Of a DNA stretch of 64,000 bases, positions 34,828 through 44,912 are shown one piece after another (within the stretch, counting starts at the first letter, position 1; the number at the start of each line of letters is the position of its first letter). The translations under genes were made by a program, and so were the position numbers. Origin of the DNA: Stenotrophomonas sp. HITSZ_GD. GTDB taxonomy: Bacteria > Pseudomonadota > Gammaproteobacteria > Xanthomonadales > Xanthomonadaceae. A model generated the notes under the pieces. The model ran no database searches. It saw nothing but the letters and a program-made list of their open reading frames with translations, and had not been told where the DNA came from. The stretch is taken from NCBI RefSeq assembly GCF_029543105.1, contig NZ_JARQXB010000005.1:62001-126000 (forward strand). Direction: 5' to 3'.

Positions 34828-34961
34828 CCGGTGAATTCTAAACGGGCGGGGCGGGGTGGTCTTGGCGGGGTGAGACGGGTGGCGTGGGCGGCCGGCGCGC
34901 GCGTGACAATGCGCCCCCGCCTGCACGATGCTCGCTGGCCTCCCTCACCTTGAAGAACGCC

Positions 34962-35402
34962 ATGCTCGCCCTGATCCAGCGTGTCACCCAGGCCCAGGTC
35001 GATGTGGCGGGCGAAGTGGTCGGTCGGATCGGGCCGGGGCTGCTGGCCCTGGTCGGCATGGAGCCGGGCGACACGGACGCGATGATCCGGCGGATGGCCG
35101 AGCGTCTGCTCGGCTACCGGGTCTTCGCCGACGAGGCCGGCCGGATGAACCGCTCGCTCACCGATACCGCAGGCGGCCTGCTGCTGGTCAGCCAGTTCAC
35201 CCTGGCGGCCGACACCGCCTCGGGCATGCGTCCCAGCTTCACCACCGCGGCACCGCCTGCGGAGGCTGAACGCGGGTTCAATCAATTGGTGGCGATCTGC
35301 CGCGAAAAACACGTAGCAGGGGTGGAAACGGGGCGTTTCGGCGCCCATATGGTGGTCAGCCTGGTCAATGACGGCCCGGTCACGTTCTTACTCAGACCCT
35401 GA
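34962..35402 (+). CDS. dtd: D-aminoacyl-tRNA deacylase
   Basis: 146 residues, normal length. It hydrolyses D-aminoacyl-tRNAs (and glycyl-tRNA-Ala), acting on the bound tRNA. The conserved [13 protein letters not shown] (about residues 75-87) and the C-terminal NDGPVTFLL with the Gly-cisPro motif are both present. I chose the ATG followed by [17 protein letters not shown], the usual family start. It lies 127 bp upstream of rpoD on the same strand. Confidence 0.97.
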   Translation: MLALIQRVTQAQVDVAGEVVGRIGPGLLALVGMEPGDTDAMIRRMAERLLGYRVFADEAGRMNRSLTDTAGGLLLVSQFTLAADTASGMRPSFTTAAPPAEAERGFNQLVAICREKHVAGVETGRFGAHMVVSLVNDGPVTFLLRP

Positions 35403-35455
35403 CGGCGACACGAGGTCGCGCGGTCTGCCCTGGCCCAGTGTCTCCCCGCCTCATC

Positions 35456-35484
35456 CGGCAGACGGGAGCGGTCGCTGGTATAAT
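35456..35484 (+). promoter_or_regulatory. candidate rpoD promoter
   Basis: A perfect -10 hexamer TATAAT at 35479-35484, a rare string in such GC-rich DNA, 45 bp before the rpoD start. With 17-bp spacing the -35 would be CGGCAG at 35456-35461, a poor match to TTGACA. Confidence 0.55.
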
Positions 35485-35529
35485 GCTAGGTTCTCTCTCA
35501 TTCCTTCCCAGCCGGTGGCGCGAGCACTC

Positions 35530-37401
<1,872 letters not shown>

Positions 37402-37436
37402 TCCGGGTGCTTGAAAGCCGGGTTGTAGAGATTGGG

Positions 37437-37464
37437 AGCCCCGCGAAAGCGGGGCTTCTTTTTT
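37437..37464 (+). terminator. rho-independent terminator of rpoD
   Basis: AGCCCCGC (37437-37444), GAAA-type loop, GCGGGGCT (37449-37456), followed by TCTTTTTT. A perfect 8-bp stem with a T-run. Confidence 0.93.
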
Positions 37465-37541
37465 GGGTGGCAACCGGCTGCCTAACGTGTGGCGGGACGT
37501 TAAACTTGGCGGGCTGCGGTGCAATGCCGCGGGTGCGATGC

Positions 37542-37614
<73 letters not shown>

Positions 37615-38246
37615 TATATTGAACGTCTTATGTAGCGCTACGACTGTTCTTGTAAGCGTAAGTTGTCCGCGGCAATGGAGTTTGCCCTGCTAGCGAAAGT
37701 CCGTTGGCGGGCAGATGGCTTTCTCGGCGGCTGTGAAACGCCCGGTTCTGACCGGTAGGGGACATTTGAGCGGCCCGGCGCGGGGAGGATGCTAATGTCA
37801 GCTTTCGGCCCTGAGCGGATACTCGCATCCACTCCCTGACCTGAGCTGTCAAGTGAGGAATGCGTTGCAGATCGATGTGCTCAATCCGATCTTCATTCTG
37901 CTTGGAGGCAAGCCGCTTGTGCCGGGTTTACTGACGCGACGTATCCGAAGATGCCTTCTCTTGCGGCGTCATCTCATCTCAAGGACAGGGAGGCGAAGCC
38001 GGCATCGCACCCAAATCAGTGGTACACCCGCCTGCATCGATAGGGGGGACGGGGAGCCAACCCTGATGGGTTCCCTGTTAGCCGAGAAGGGGGTGAGTCA
38101 TAACGCTCTACATTTCTTGGCCGCTTCTCGGCCATGCGAGAGAGCGTAGCCTCGGATTGGGTCGATTGGACCCATAATGCGACAGTCTTGTCAGACGCTG
38201 GTGGTGCGCGCATTATCTGGCCGTCTGTGGCCGGGGGGCGCAGGGA
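37615..38246. other. 632-bp gene-free stretch between tRNA-Ile2 and hxsD
   Basis: Several short open frames occur (for example 37853-38149) but none has recognisable protein features, so I call none. The base composition is visibly lower in GC than the flanks. The segment should contain the hxs promoter; CATAAT at 38173-38178 is a possible -10 but has no matching -35. An inverted repeat around 38104-38147 (GCTCTA ... GAGAGAGCGTAG, with GGCCGCTTCTCGGCC inside) may form a hairpin. No integrase gene or clear att duplication is visible. Confidence 0.55.
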
Positions 38247-38549
38247 ATGGATGCCATTGAGCTAAATTTTGAACGGGAGCTGTTCTCCGCAGACGTGCTG
38301 GCGCGCACCGCGCACCGGTATAGCCGCGATTACTTCGTTGATCTAAGTGCCGCTGGCGCCAATTTGGTTGTCCGTTTGCAGCCAAAAGCTGGCGTGGTAT
38401 TGGATCCGATGCTGTCCGCTCGGTTCCATAATGATGCCTTGGATGACCGGCTCCGCGCTCAAGTAAGCTCGCAGACTTCAGATCTGCACGCCGCCCTGAT
38501 CCACGCTGCCCTCAGCGAAGCTTGGCCGCATGGGCGCCGCCGGGAATGA
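38247..38549 (+). CDS. hxsD: His-Xaa-Ser system protein HxsD
   Basis: 100 residues. The second half (FHNDALDDRLRAQVSSQTSD, then LHAALIHAALSEAW) matches the shape of the HxsD family core, in which an N-[ED]-x-L-[LD]-x-x-LR motif precedes a helix ending in a short hydrophobic tail. The role is unknown. A small protein always encoded with two radical SAM maturases is plausibly a substrate-recognition or chaperone subunit. It is first in a four-gene operon and its TGA overlaps the hxsB ATG (ATGA, 38546-38549). The ATG follows a G-rich stretch (GGGGGGCGCAGGG). Identification is from recalled family pattern and strict synteny; no profile search was run. Confidence 0.8.
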   Translation: MDAIELNFERELFSADVLARTAHRYSRDYFVDLSAAGANLVVRLQPKAGVVLDPMLSARFHNDALDDRLRAQVSSQTSDLHAALIHAALSEAWPHGRRRE

Positions 38550-40039
38550 AATTCCAACCTCGCGAAACCTTTGCGCAAGCGGACACCCGCTATCAGCTGC
38601 TGCCGATGCGTTTCCGGCGTCTGCCCTGGGACGACCAGCGCGTGTTTGTCAGTTCGCTGGCCGGCGACTGGTTGCTGATGCCACGAAAAATGTTGGACGA
38701 AGTTGTCGAAGGCCGGCTGGATCCGCAGTCGAGTCTGGCGGCGGATCTAGAAGCACGCCACCTGATAACCCGGGATGCCAGCATCACCCCACTGACGCCC
38801 CTATTGGGCCAGCTGCGTACACGCAAAGCGTACTTGCAGGGTGGGCCCGCATTACATTTGTTCGTGATTTCGCTACGGTGCCACCATACCTGCAGCTACT
38901 GTCAGGTCTCACGCCGGAACGCGGGACAGACCGCCTTCGACATGTCCGACCGTGTCGCAGACCTGTCGGTCGAGCGTCTGTTTGAATGGCCGAATCGCCG
39001 GCTGACGATCGAATTCCAAGGGGGCGAGCCGCTACTCCATTTCGAACGCGTGCGATCCATAACCGAGCGAATTCTAGCCCGCAATGCTAGCGAAGGCCGC
39101 GACCTTCGATTCGTGGTTACGTCGACGCTGCACGACCTGACTGATGAACAATTGGCCTTCTTCGCCGAGCACAGCTTCCAACTGTCCACCTCCTTAGATG
39201 GTCCGGAGTGGCTACACAACGCCAATCGGCCTCGTCCAGAACGCGACAGCTATCGCCGCACGATCGAGGGCATTGACCGGGCCAGGCGTGTCCTGGGCTC
39301 GGAAAGCGTGTCGGCGCTCACCACGCTGACGCAGCGTAGTCTGTCGGCGCCGCGGGAGATCATCGACGAATATCGGAAGCAGGGCTTCCACTCGATCTTT
39401 CTTCGTCCTCTGAGCCCCTACGGCTTCGCACGTCGCACAGCGCCGCGGATCGGCTACACAATTGCTGACTTCCAAGCGTTCTATCGTCAAGCATTTGAGC
39501 ATCTGATCACCACCAACAAGGACGGCTATCCGCTCAAGGAAGTCTATGCTGGGTTGGTCTTGTCGCAATTGCTTACGCCGTTTAGCCATGGCTACGTCGA
39601 CCTGCGCTCCCCGACGGGCAGCGGCTTGGGGGCGGTGGTGTACGACTACGACGGCCAGGTCTATCCCTCCGATGAGGCACGCATGCTTGCGGCTATGGGG
39701 GACCACACATTCGTGCTGGGACGGGTGGACCAAACCGTCCAAGACTGGCTGACCGCCCCTGCAATGCAGCGCCTACTCGATAGCGGGGTGGCCGAAGCGC
39801 TTCCCGGCTGCAGCGATTGTGCGTTCGTTCCTGTGTGTGGCGCCGATCCTGTTGATCATTACGCACGCCAAGGCGACCTGGTCGGCCATAGGCCCACCTC
39901 AGACTTCTGTGCTAAACAGATTGGATTCTTCGATTTGATGCTGCAACGGCTAGAGTTCGCGGATGCAAATGAGCGCCGGATTCTGGAAAGTTGGGCACTG
40001 CCCGACGCGCTGGGGGCTTCTTTGGCGGATGCGGCATGA
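38546..40039 (+). CDS. hxsB: His-Xaa-Ser system radical SAM/SPASM maturase HxsB
   Basis: 497 residues. The radical SAM cluster motif CX3CX2C is at Cys112, Cys116 and Cys119 (LRCHHTCSYCQVS), followed by IEFQGGEPLLHF, the SAM-binding GGEP motif. The C-terminus carries four further cysteines at about 422, 425, 431 and 455 (CX2CX5CX23C), a SPASM-type auxiliary Fe-S binding pattern. The first 90 residues (WLLMPRKMLDEVVEGRL and following) resemble a PqqD-like peptide-recognition domain fused to the enzyme. SPASM enzymes modify ribosomal peptides, for example by thioether or carbon-carbon cross-links. Here the likely substrate is HxsA. I start at the ATG that overlaps hxsD; a TTG 24 bp upstream is unlikely. 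Confidence 0.9.
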   Translation: MKFQPRETFAQADTRYQLLPMRFRRLPWDDQRVFVSSLAGDWLLMPRKMLDEVVEGRLDPQSSLAADLEARHLITRDASITPLTPLLGQLRTRKAYLQGGPALHLFVISLRCHHTCSYCQVSRRNAGQTAFDMSDRVADLSVERLFEWPNRRLTIEFQGGEPLLHFERVRSITERILARNASEGRDLRFVVTSTLHDLTDEQLAFFAEHSFQLSTSLDGPEWLHNANRPRPERDSYRRTIEGIDRARRVLGSESVSALTTLTQRSLSAPREIIDEYRKQGFHSIFLRPLSPYGFARRTAPRIGYTIADFQAFYRQAFEHLITTNKDGYPLKEVYAGLVLSQLLTPFSHGYVDLRSPTGSGLGAVVYDYDGQVYPSDEARMLAAMGDHTFVLGRVDQTVQDWLTAPAMQRLLDSGVAEALPGCSDCAFVPVCGADPVDHYARQGDLVGHRPTSDFCAKQIGFFDLMLQRLEFADANERRILESWALPDALGASLADAA

Positions 40040-41217
40040 GTCTGGCGCTCAGCTCAAAAGCGACGCTTGATGGATGGCCGAACGAGGTCGCGCAGTACAA
40101 GGTAGTCGATCTCGGCGACTTTGCGGCCGGCCATACGCCGTTCGAGCGGTCAGTGCTCGATCTGCGCGGGCTGCCCATCGCAGACCACGCGCAGCTGACG
40201 TCATTGCCGTGGCGCGGGTTTCTGGTAGACGGCCCCGAGCAAGGTCCAGCAGGACGGCGCTGGATCCAACTGCATGGGGCGCCAGAAACCGCCAAGGCGG
40301 GGGATGTCATAGAGACCCAGCCCCTGATAGGCAAGATCGCCGTCCGTTATCGCCGAGGGGCTAACGGCAACGTGCTGTTTGCGACCGAACGATGTGACAA
40401 CTATTGCCTCATGTGTTCACAGCCCCCTCGCCAAGTCGCTGACGAATGGCGGCTAGGGAAGTTGCTTGAGCTCGTTGAGCTGATCGATCGGAATGAACCT
40501 TCTTTGGCGATCAGCGGCGGTGAACCCACGTTGCTGGGTGACGGCCTGGTGGACCTGATCGCGAAGTGTGCCGAACAGCTACCCGAGACGGGGGTGCATG
40601 TCCTTTCCAATGGCCGCGCTTTCCGGGACGCCGTGTACGCCGCTCGCTTCACCGGACTCAGCACCCGCCTGAGCTGGGGCATTCCTCTATACGGTGACCA
40701 CTTCGCCTTGCACGACTATGTAGTGCAGCGGGCAGGTGCTTTCGCGGAGACACTGCGCGGCCTGTACGCATTAGCACGGGCAGAACAGCGCATCGAGATC
40801 CGCGTCGTCCTGGTTAAGCCCACCGTCCAGCGTCTGGAGGAGTTGGCGAGATTTATCTACCGCAACCTGTCCTTCGTCGACCACGTTGCCCTTATGGGTA
40901 TCGAGCCGATCGGCTTCGCCAAGGCCAATCACGAATCGCTGTGGATAGATCCTGTCGATATGGCAGAGGCGCTGGCTGGCGTCGTAAGCCACCTTGGCCG
41001 CAGAGGGATCCCGGTGTCTCTGTACAACCTGCCGCTGTGCACGCTCCCAGCCGAACTTCGGCCTTTCGCCAAGCGCAGCATCTCTGACTGGAAGCAGGAC
41101 TACGAACCCGAATGCGAAGGGTGCGTTATGAAGGACAAATGTAGCGGCTTCTTTTCCTGGGTAACCGAGGAGTGGAGAAGTCGGTCGATTCAGCCGATTC
41201 TGGAGAATTCGCTATGA
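40036..41217 (+). CDS. hxsC: His-Xaa-Ser system radical SAM maturase HxsC
   Basis: 393 residues. Radical SAM motif CX3CX2C at Cys120, Cys124 and Cys127 (TERCDNYCLMCSQPP), then LAISGGEPTLLG for SAM. Its C-terminus also holds cluster-type cysteines: Cys335 (LPLCTLP) and CX2CX5C at Cys360, Cys363 and Cys369 (ECEGCVMKDKCSGF), so it too may bind an auxiliary Fe-S cluster. It is not a duplicate of HxsB: the N-terminal 100 residues differ completely. Two distinct radical SAM enzymes side by side define the Hxs system. ATGA overlaps link it to hxsB (40036-40039) and hxsA (41214-41217). Confidence 0.9.
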   Translation: MSLALSSKATLDGWPNEVAQYKVVDLGDFAAGHTPFERSVLDLRGLPIADHAQLTSLPWRGFLVDGPEQGPAGRRWIQLHGAPETAKAGDVIETQPLIGKIAVRYRRGANGNVLFATERCDNYCLMCSQPPRQVADEWRLGKLLELVELIDRNEPSLAISGGEPTLLGDGLVDLIAKCAEQLPETGVHVLSNGRAFRDAVYAARFTGLSTRLSWGIPLYGDHFALHDYVVQRAGAFAETLRGLYALARAEQRIEIRVVLVKPTVQRLEELARFIYRNLSFVDHVALMGIEPIGFAKANHESLWIDPVDMAEALAGVVSHLGRRGIPVSLYNLPLCTLPAELRPFAKRSISDWKQDYEPECEGCVMKDKCSGFFSWVTEEWRSRSIQPILENSL

Positions 41218-41804
41218 GCAAGATGCTCACGATTGCGACCGCTGTGCTTGGAGGTCTGAAGCCGGGCGACCCAGGCCAAGTTAGCCTCCAGGTCGATATA
41301 GCGGCGCGTGCGCAGGACGATGCGAAGTACCTGGTGACACTGCCGGTGCCGTTGAATGTCGGCATACACAACATGTATGCGGGTCACCGCTCCCATAGTT
41401 CCCACAGCTCGCACAGCAGTCATAGTTCGCACAGCTCCCATTACTCCGGAAGTGGCGGGTCGTATACGCCCTATGTTCCCGCCCCGACGCCGAGTCCTGC
41501 CCCATCGGTAGCACCCCTACGCGAGAGTTCCTCATACCCACGCGCTGGCTCAGTACCGACGCAGAACCTCGCTTCGCCGAGCTCCACGTCAGCGCGAGCG
41601 AGCCAGGACCAGCTCAAGCTCATGATTATGCGGGTCCAAGCTGCGCTATACGCTCAAGGCTACGATCCGGGTGCAATCGATGGGGTGTTGAGTTCTCAGA
41701 CGAAGATCGCGTTGGAGATTTTCCAAAGTCGGCACGGACTAAGGGTGACAGGGACCATGTCTACCGAGACACTTAATGCGCTTGGCGTTGTGCTGAGTCC
41801 GTGA
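41214..41804 (+). CDS. hxsA: His-Xaa-Ser repeat protein HxsA, proposed substrate of HxsB/HxsC
   Basis: 196 residues. An N-terminal leader-like region (residues 1-55) with no signal peptide or membrane helix is followed by seven consecutive H-x-S triplets at residues 58-78 (HRS, five HSS, HYS) and a Gly/Ser/Pro-rich linker. The C-terminus is a peptidoglycan-binding domain 1 fold (about residues 132-192; VQAALYAQGYDPGAIDGVLS, then TKIALEIFQSRHGLRVTG). In the Hxs family this protein is the presumed target of the two radical SAM enzymes, probably modified at the His or Ser side chains. The wall-binding domain implies delivery outside the cytoplasm, yet no exporter is encoded nearby. GGAGA precedes the ATG, which overlaps the hxsC stop. 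Confidence 0.88.
   Translation: MSKMLTIATAVLGGLKPGDPGQVSLQVDIAARAQDDAKYLVTLPVPLNVGIHNMYAGHRSHSSHSSHSSHSSHSSHYSGSGGSYTPYVPAPTPSPAPSVAPLRESSSYPRAGSVPTQNLASPSSTSARASQDQLKLMIMRVQAALYAQGYDPGAIDGVLSSQTKIALEIFQSRHGLRVTGTMSTETLNALGVVLSP
41385..41447 (+). repeat. seven tandem His-x-Ser codon triplets in hxsA
   Basis: A 63-bp stretch encodes seven 9-bp units. Codons vary (CAC/CAT for His; TCC, AGC, AGT and TCG for Ser), so the repeat is kept at protein level and is not a recent DNA slippage product. Confidence 0.9.
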
Positions 41805-42141
41805 GCTAGCAGTAGCTGGCTTGGCTGGCTGCGAAGTTGTGCCGATCGTGTAGGTCGAAGCGATCGGAAGCCCCCTGCCCAGTGGAATCTGTAGGTACGG
41901 TCAGTCGACCCTGGACAACGGTGGATTCCAGGTGGACAACTTATGCTTCCATTACCTGGACAACTTATGGTTTCAAGAACAAACGACTGAAATCCTCCGG
42001 AAATAGAGCGCTGTTGGCCTCTTTGTGTCTGCTCACGTCCAAACTAATCCGCCAGAATCCAGACTTCTTTGGCGCTAGCCCGCGGTGCCGATACCCGTTT
42101 CACGACTGGAGCGACATATCAGGCCAAGGCGTCCCCACCCA
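41805..42141. other. 337-bp spacer with transposon-end-like repeats
   Basis: No credible gene. Three direct repeats beginning TGGACAAC lie at 41912, 41933 and 41957; the last two extend to TGGACAACTTATG. Multiple short spaced repeats are typical of the ends of IS21-type elements, so this may be a remnant end with no transposase left. No terminator is evident after hxsA. Confidence 0.5.
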
Positions 42142-43089
42142 CTAATTCCCGATGTCGCGTATGACACCCCTTCCCCTGAGCCAATCTTCCGCGAGCCGTG
42201 GCCATTTGGTTATCGCGAACGGGGATGGTCGAAGGCCGAACGCATGTCCACCCTCAGGATAGATGTGCATTTCCGCAGGCACACCCGCCTTTCGAAGCGC
42301 CATGTAGTAGACCAGCGATTGGTTGACGCCATCGGTGTGGTCGTCCTGGGCCTGCAACAAGAATGTCGGCGAAGTGTCCTCAGAGACCGGAATCAAAGGA
42401 TTCAGCGCGTCATCGTTGCTCGCCAATCGGCCCGGGTAGATCGCTAGCGCAAAATCTGGCCGCGCACTCTGGTTGTCGGCCTCATCTACCGGGGTGTAGA
42501 GCCGCTGCTTGAATTTGGTACTGGTCTCGGCAACCAGGTAGCCACCTGCTGAGAATCCTATGACGCCCACTTTCCGCGGATCGATCGACCATTCCACGGC
42601 GTGCGAGCGAACCAACCTGATCGCCCGCTGCGCATCTTGGAGTGCCAACGTGGACTCGGCGTACAGGTCTGGATAGCAGCCACACTGCCAGTCGTAGGGC
42701 AGGCTGGGAACACGGTACTTCACCAGGACACAGGTAAGGCCCAGGCCGTTCAACCAGTCGCATACCTCGGTGCCCTCGAGGTCGATGGCGAGCACTTGAA
42801 AGCCTCCGCCCGGAAACACGACCACCGCGCCACCGTTACCTTTCTCCTTCGGAGCGTAGACCGTCAGCGTAGGTTCGCTCACGTTCGTGACGGCTAGCCA
42901 CGGCCTTCCCGCAATCTTCGGGTCCGATCTGGATACCTGGGTCTCAGGTCCCGGGAGCGCTTGGGCACTGGGAACCTTGTGAGGCCAGAGCGGCAATTGG
43001 GTATGCCCGCCCGCGGGCTGCCATGCCGCCTGCGAAGACGCATTCGCACTCACCGCCATAAGAATCGACAAAATCGCGCTTCTCTTCAT
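42142..43089 (-). CDS. exported alpha/beta-hydrolase esterase (BD-FAE/acetylxylan esterase-like)
   Basis: 315 residues with a signal peptide (MKRSAILSILMAVSANASSQ). The oxyanion-hole segment VVVFPGGGFQVLA and the nucleophile elbow VGVIGFSAGGYLVAE (GxSxG) are clear. The catalytic Asp is probably in QAQDDHTDGVNQS and the His in YPEGGHAFGLRP. This pattern fits carbohydrate esterases that deacetylate xylan or pectin side chains. It starts at the ATG of MKRSAIL; an in-frame start 36 bp upstream would spoil the signal peptide. It lies at the right side of the lower-GC segment, opposite in strand to the hxs operon. Confidence 0.88.
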   Translation of the reverse strand: MKRSAILSILMAVSANASSQAAWQPAGGHTQLPLWPHKVPSAQALPGPETQVSRSDPKIAGRPWLAVTNVSEPTLTVYAPKEKGNGGAVVVFPGGGFQVLAIDLEGTEVCDWLNGLGLTCVLVKYRVPSLPYDWQCGCYPDLYAESTLALQDAQRAIRLVRSHAVEWSIDPRKVGVIGFSAGGYLVAETSTKFKQRLYTPVDEADNQSARPDFALAIYPGRLASNDDALNPLIPVSEDTSPTFLLQAQDDHTDGVNQSLVYYMALRKAGVPAEMHIYPEGGHAFGLRPSPFAITKWPRLAEDWLRGRGVIRDIGN

Positions 43090-43211
43090 CATGCGCATCC
43101 TGGAAGTTGATGGCGACGCTATCAAACAGGCTCGCAGAACGCGACGAGGCTGAAGCAGGCGGCTTGCCAGGCCGGGTCGGAATCTGGTTTGTCAGCCAAG
43201 CCAACCCCCCT

Positions 43212-44912
43212 TTATTCCTTCCGAAAGCTCAACCCCAAATAAGTCATCACCTCGCTCCCCTTATCCACGCCGAATGACACCGCATCGCCTGTCATGCTCG
43301 GCCCGAGCCCGCCTGTTCGCGCCTCATCTGCCGTGACCGGCACGATCGGATAGTTGAACGTGCCGGTGTTGTAGCGCACCCGCAGCACCGGCAAGCCATC
43401 GTCCTGCAGTCCCACCTCGGCCCCGGCGATCTTTTCGAACCCCGGCATCGTGTAGCCGAACAGCTGGTAGCGGCCCAGCCGCTGCTTCCACTCGTCCCCG
43501 AGCGCTTCATCCGGGATGCGATAACCCAACTGCCGCTCATGCGCCCCTCGGCGCCAGAACAGCACGTGATACGGCCCAATATCGCGGAAGTAGTAGAGAT
43601 CGCCGTTCGCCTCGCCGGCGCCCTGCACGGCGAACACGCCCGGCGATGTCTCGGTCGCCGCGTAGGTTTCCGTGTCGTGCCGAATGGACAGGCCCGCCGC
43701 GGTTTCCTCCACCTTGGCGTAGCTGTTCTTCTGCGCGTAGTAACCCACATGCCGCGAGCGCGGCGTATCGGAAGATGCGGGGAGTGGCGCGGGCTCAGGG
43801 ACGATATCCTTCACCGAAAGACCGTGGCGCTCCAGCCAGCGGAATGCGAACTCCTCGCAGACCGCATCGCTCCCCACGGTATTGGCCAGGATGACCACGG
43901 CCGTGTTTTGTTCCGGAATCAACAGCACTGCGGCATTGGAGTAGAACGTGCTGCCGGCGTGGTAGGCGGCGAAGCGGTCGTCGTGACGGAACAGGAACCA
44001 GCCCAGCCCCTTCTTGTTGGTATCGATCGGGATATCGGTCTGCAAGGTAAACATCGACCGGATCATGGCTTCCGTGGCCACCGGGGAGGGCGTGCCGTGA
44101 TACGCAGCCATCAAGGTGGCCGCGTAGGTGGCCAGGTCTTCCGCCGTGGAATAGATGCCGCCGGAAGCGATGTCACGCAGTTCGAACACCGCCGCCTCGG
44201 TGCCGTCGGGTCCGTAGGCCTTGCTCCGGCCGGCCGCATGCGGGTCGTCGGCGAATCCGGTGTTCTTCATGCCCAGCGGCGCAAAGATCCGCTGCTTCAG
44301 ATAATCCGGGTAATCGGTTCCGCTAGCCTTCGCCAACGCGTGCCCCAACAGGTTGTAGCCGGCGTTGGAATACAGGCCTACCGTGCCCGGCGCGTGCGCC
44401 AGCGCGGTTCGGTTGAGCAGGGTCACCACGTCGGTGTAGCGCGCTTGATCGCTCTGCATGTCGAGGAACACATCCGTCGGCACGCCCGCGCTGTGGGTGA
44501 TCAAGCGCCTGAGCGTGACCTGGTCACGGTCTTCGCCATGCGTGCGGATGCGGAACTCGGGCAGATAGCGGGATAAAGGCTGGTTGATATCGACCAGGCC
44601 TTGCGCTTGCAACTGCATGGTCGCCAACGCGGTGAATGTCTTGGTCACCGAGCCGATACCGACCTGGGTGCCAGGCGTCATGGCGATGCCGGCCTGCTTG
44701 TCCGCATAACCGAACCCCTGCTTCCACACCACCTTGCCGTCCACCACCAACGCAGCCGACAGGCCGACCACGCCGCTCTCCTGTTGGCGTTGGGCCAGCC
44801 ATCGGTTGAGTTCCGCGATCTCAGCGGACGTCCGCGGCTCGGCGCCCCCCGCCAGCCCGGGCAGGGTCGACAACAGCGCGACCAGGAACACGGCGATGTT
44901 CTTTGCTCTCAT
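43212..44912 (-). CDS. exported serine hydrolase, class C beta-lactamase fold
   Basis: 566 residues with a signal peptide (MRAKNIAVFLVALLSTLPGL, cleavage near GGA-EP). The SxxK nucleophile motif is Ser88-Val-Thr-Lys91 in GIGSVTKTFTALA and the YxN motif is Tyr181-Ser-Asn183 (GLYSNAGYNLLG). Beyond the roughly 350-residue catalytic domain there is a beta-rich C-terminal domain, a common arrangement in esterases and D-aminopeptidases of this fold. The true substrate (peptidoglycan peptide, ester or antibiotic) cannot be told. GC content is back to the local norm, so this gene may lie outside the acquired segment. Confidence 0.9.
   Translation of the reverse strand: MRAKNIAVFLVALLSTLPGLAGGAEPRTSAEIAELNRWLAQRQQESGVVGLSAALVVDGKVVWKQGFGYADKQAGIAMTPGTQVGIGSVTKTFTALATMQLQAQGLVDINQPLSRYLPEFRIRTHGEDRDQVTLRRLITHSAGVPTDVFLDMQSDQARYTDVVTLLNRTALAHAPGTVGLYSNAGYNLLGHALAKASGTDYPDYLKQRIFAPLGMKNTGFADDPHAAGRSKAYGPDGTEAAVFELRDIASGGIYSTAEDLATYAATLMAAYHGTPSPVATEAMIRSMFTLQTDIPIDTNKKGLGWFLFRHDDRFAAYHAGSTFYSNAAVLLIPEQNTAVVILANTVGSDAVCEEFAFRWLERHGLSVKDIVPEPAPLPASSDTPRSRHVGYYAQKNSYAKVEETAAGLSIRHDTETYAATETSPGVFAVQGAGEANGDLYYFRDIGPYHVLFWRRGAHERQLGYRIPDEALGDEWKQRLGRYQLFGYTMPGFEKIAGAEVGLQDDGLPVLRVRYNTGTFNYPIVPVTADEARTGGLGPSMTGDAVSFGVDKGSEVMTYLGLSFRKE

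Noticed and set aside
37628-38149. Short open frames in the spacer between tRNA-Ile2 and hxsD
   Set aside because: Their products have no hydrophobic core pattern, family motif or ribosome binding site, and overlap one another on both strands.
41385-41447. The tandem 9-bp units in hxsA as a possible CRISPR or simple DNA repeat
   Set aside because: There are no spacers and the codons vary between units, so this is a protein-level repeat.
41837-42145. A 102-codon frame after hxsA
   Set aside because: It runs through the TGGACAAC repeats, has no start signal and shows no protein features.
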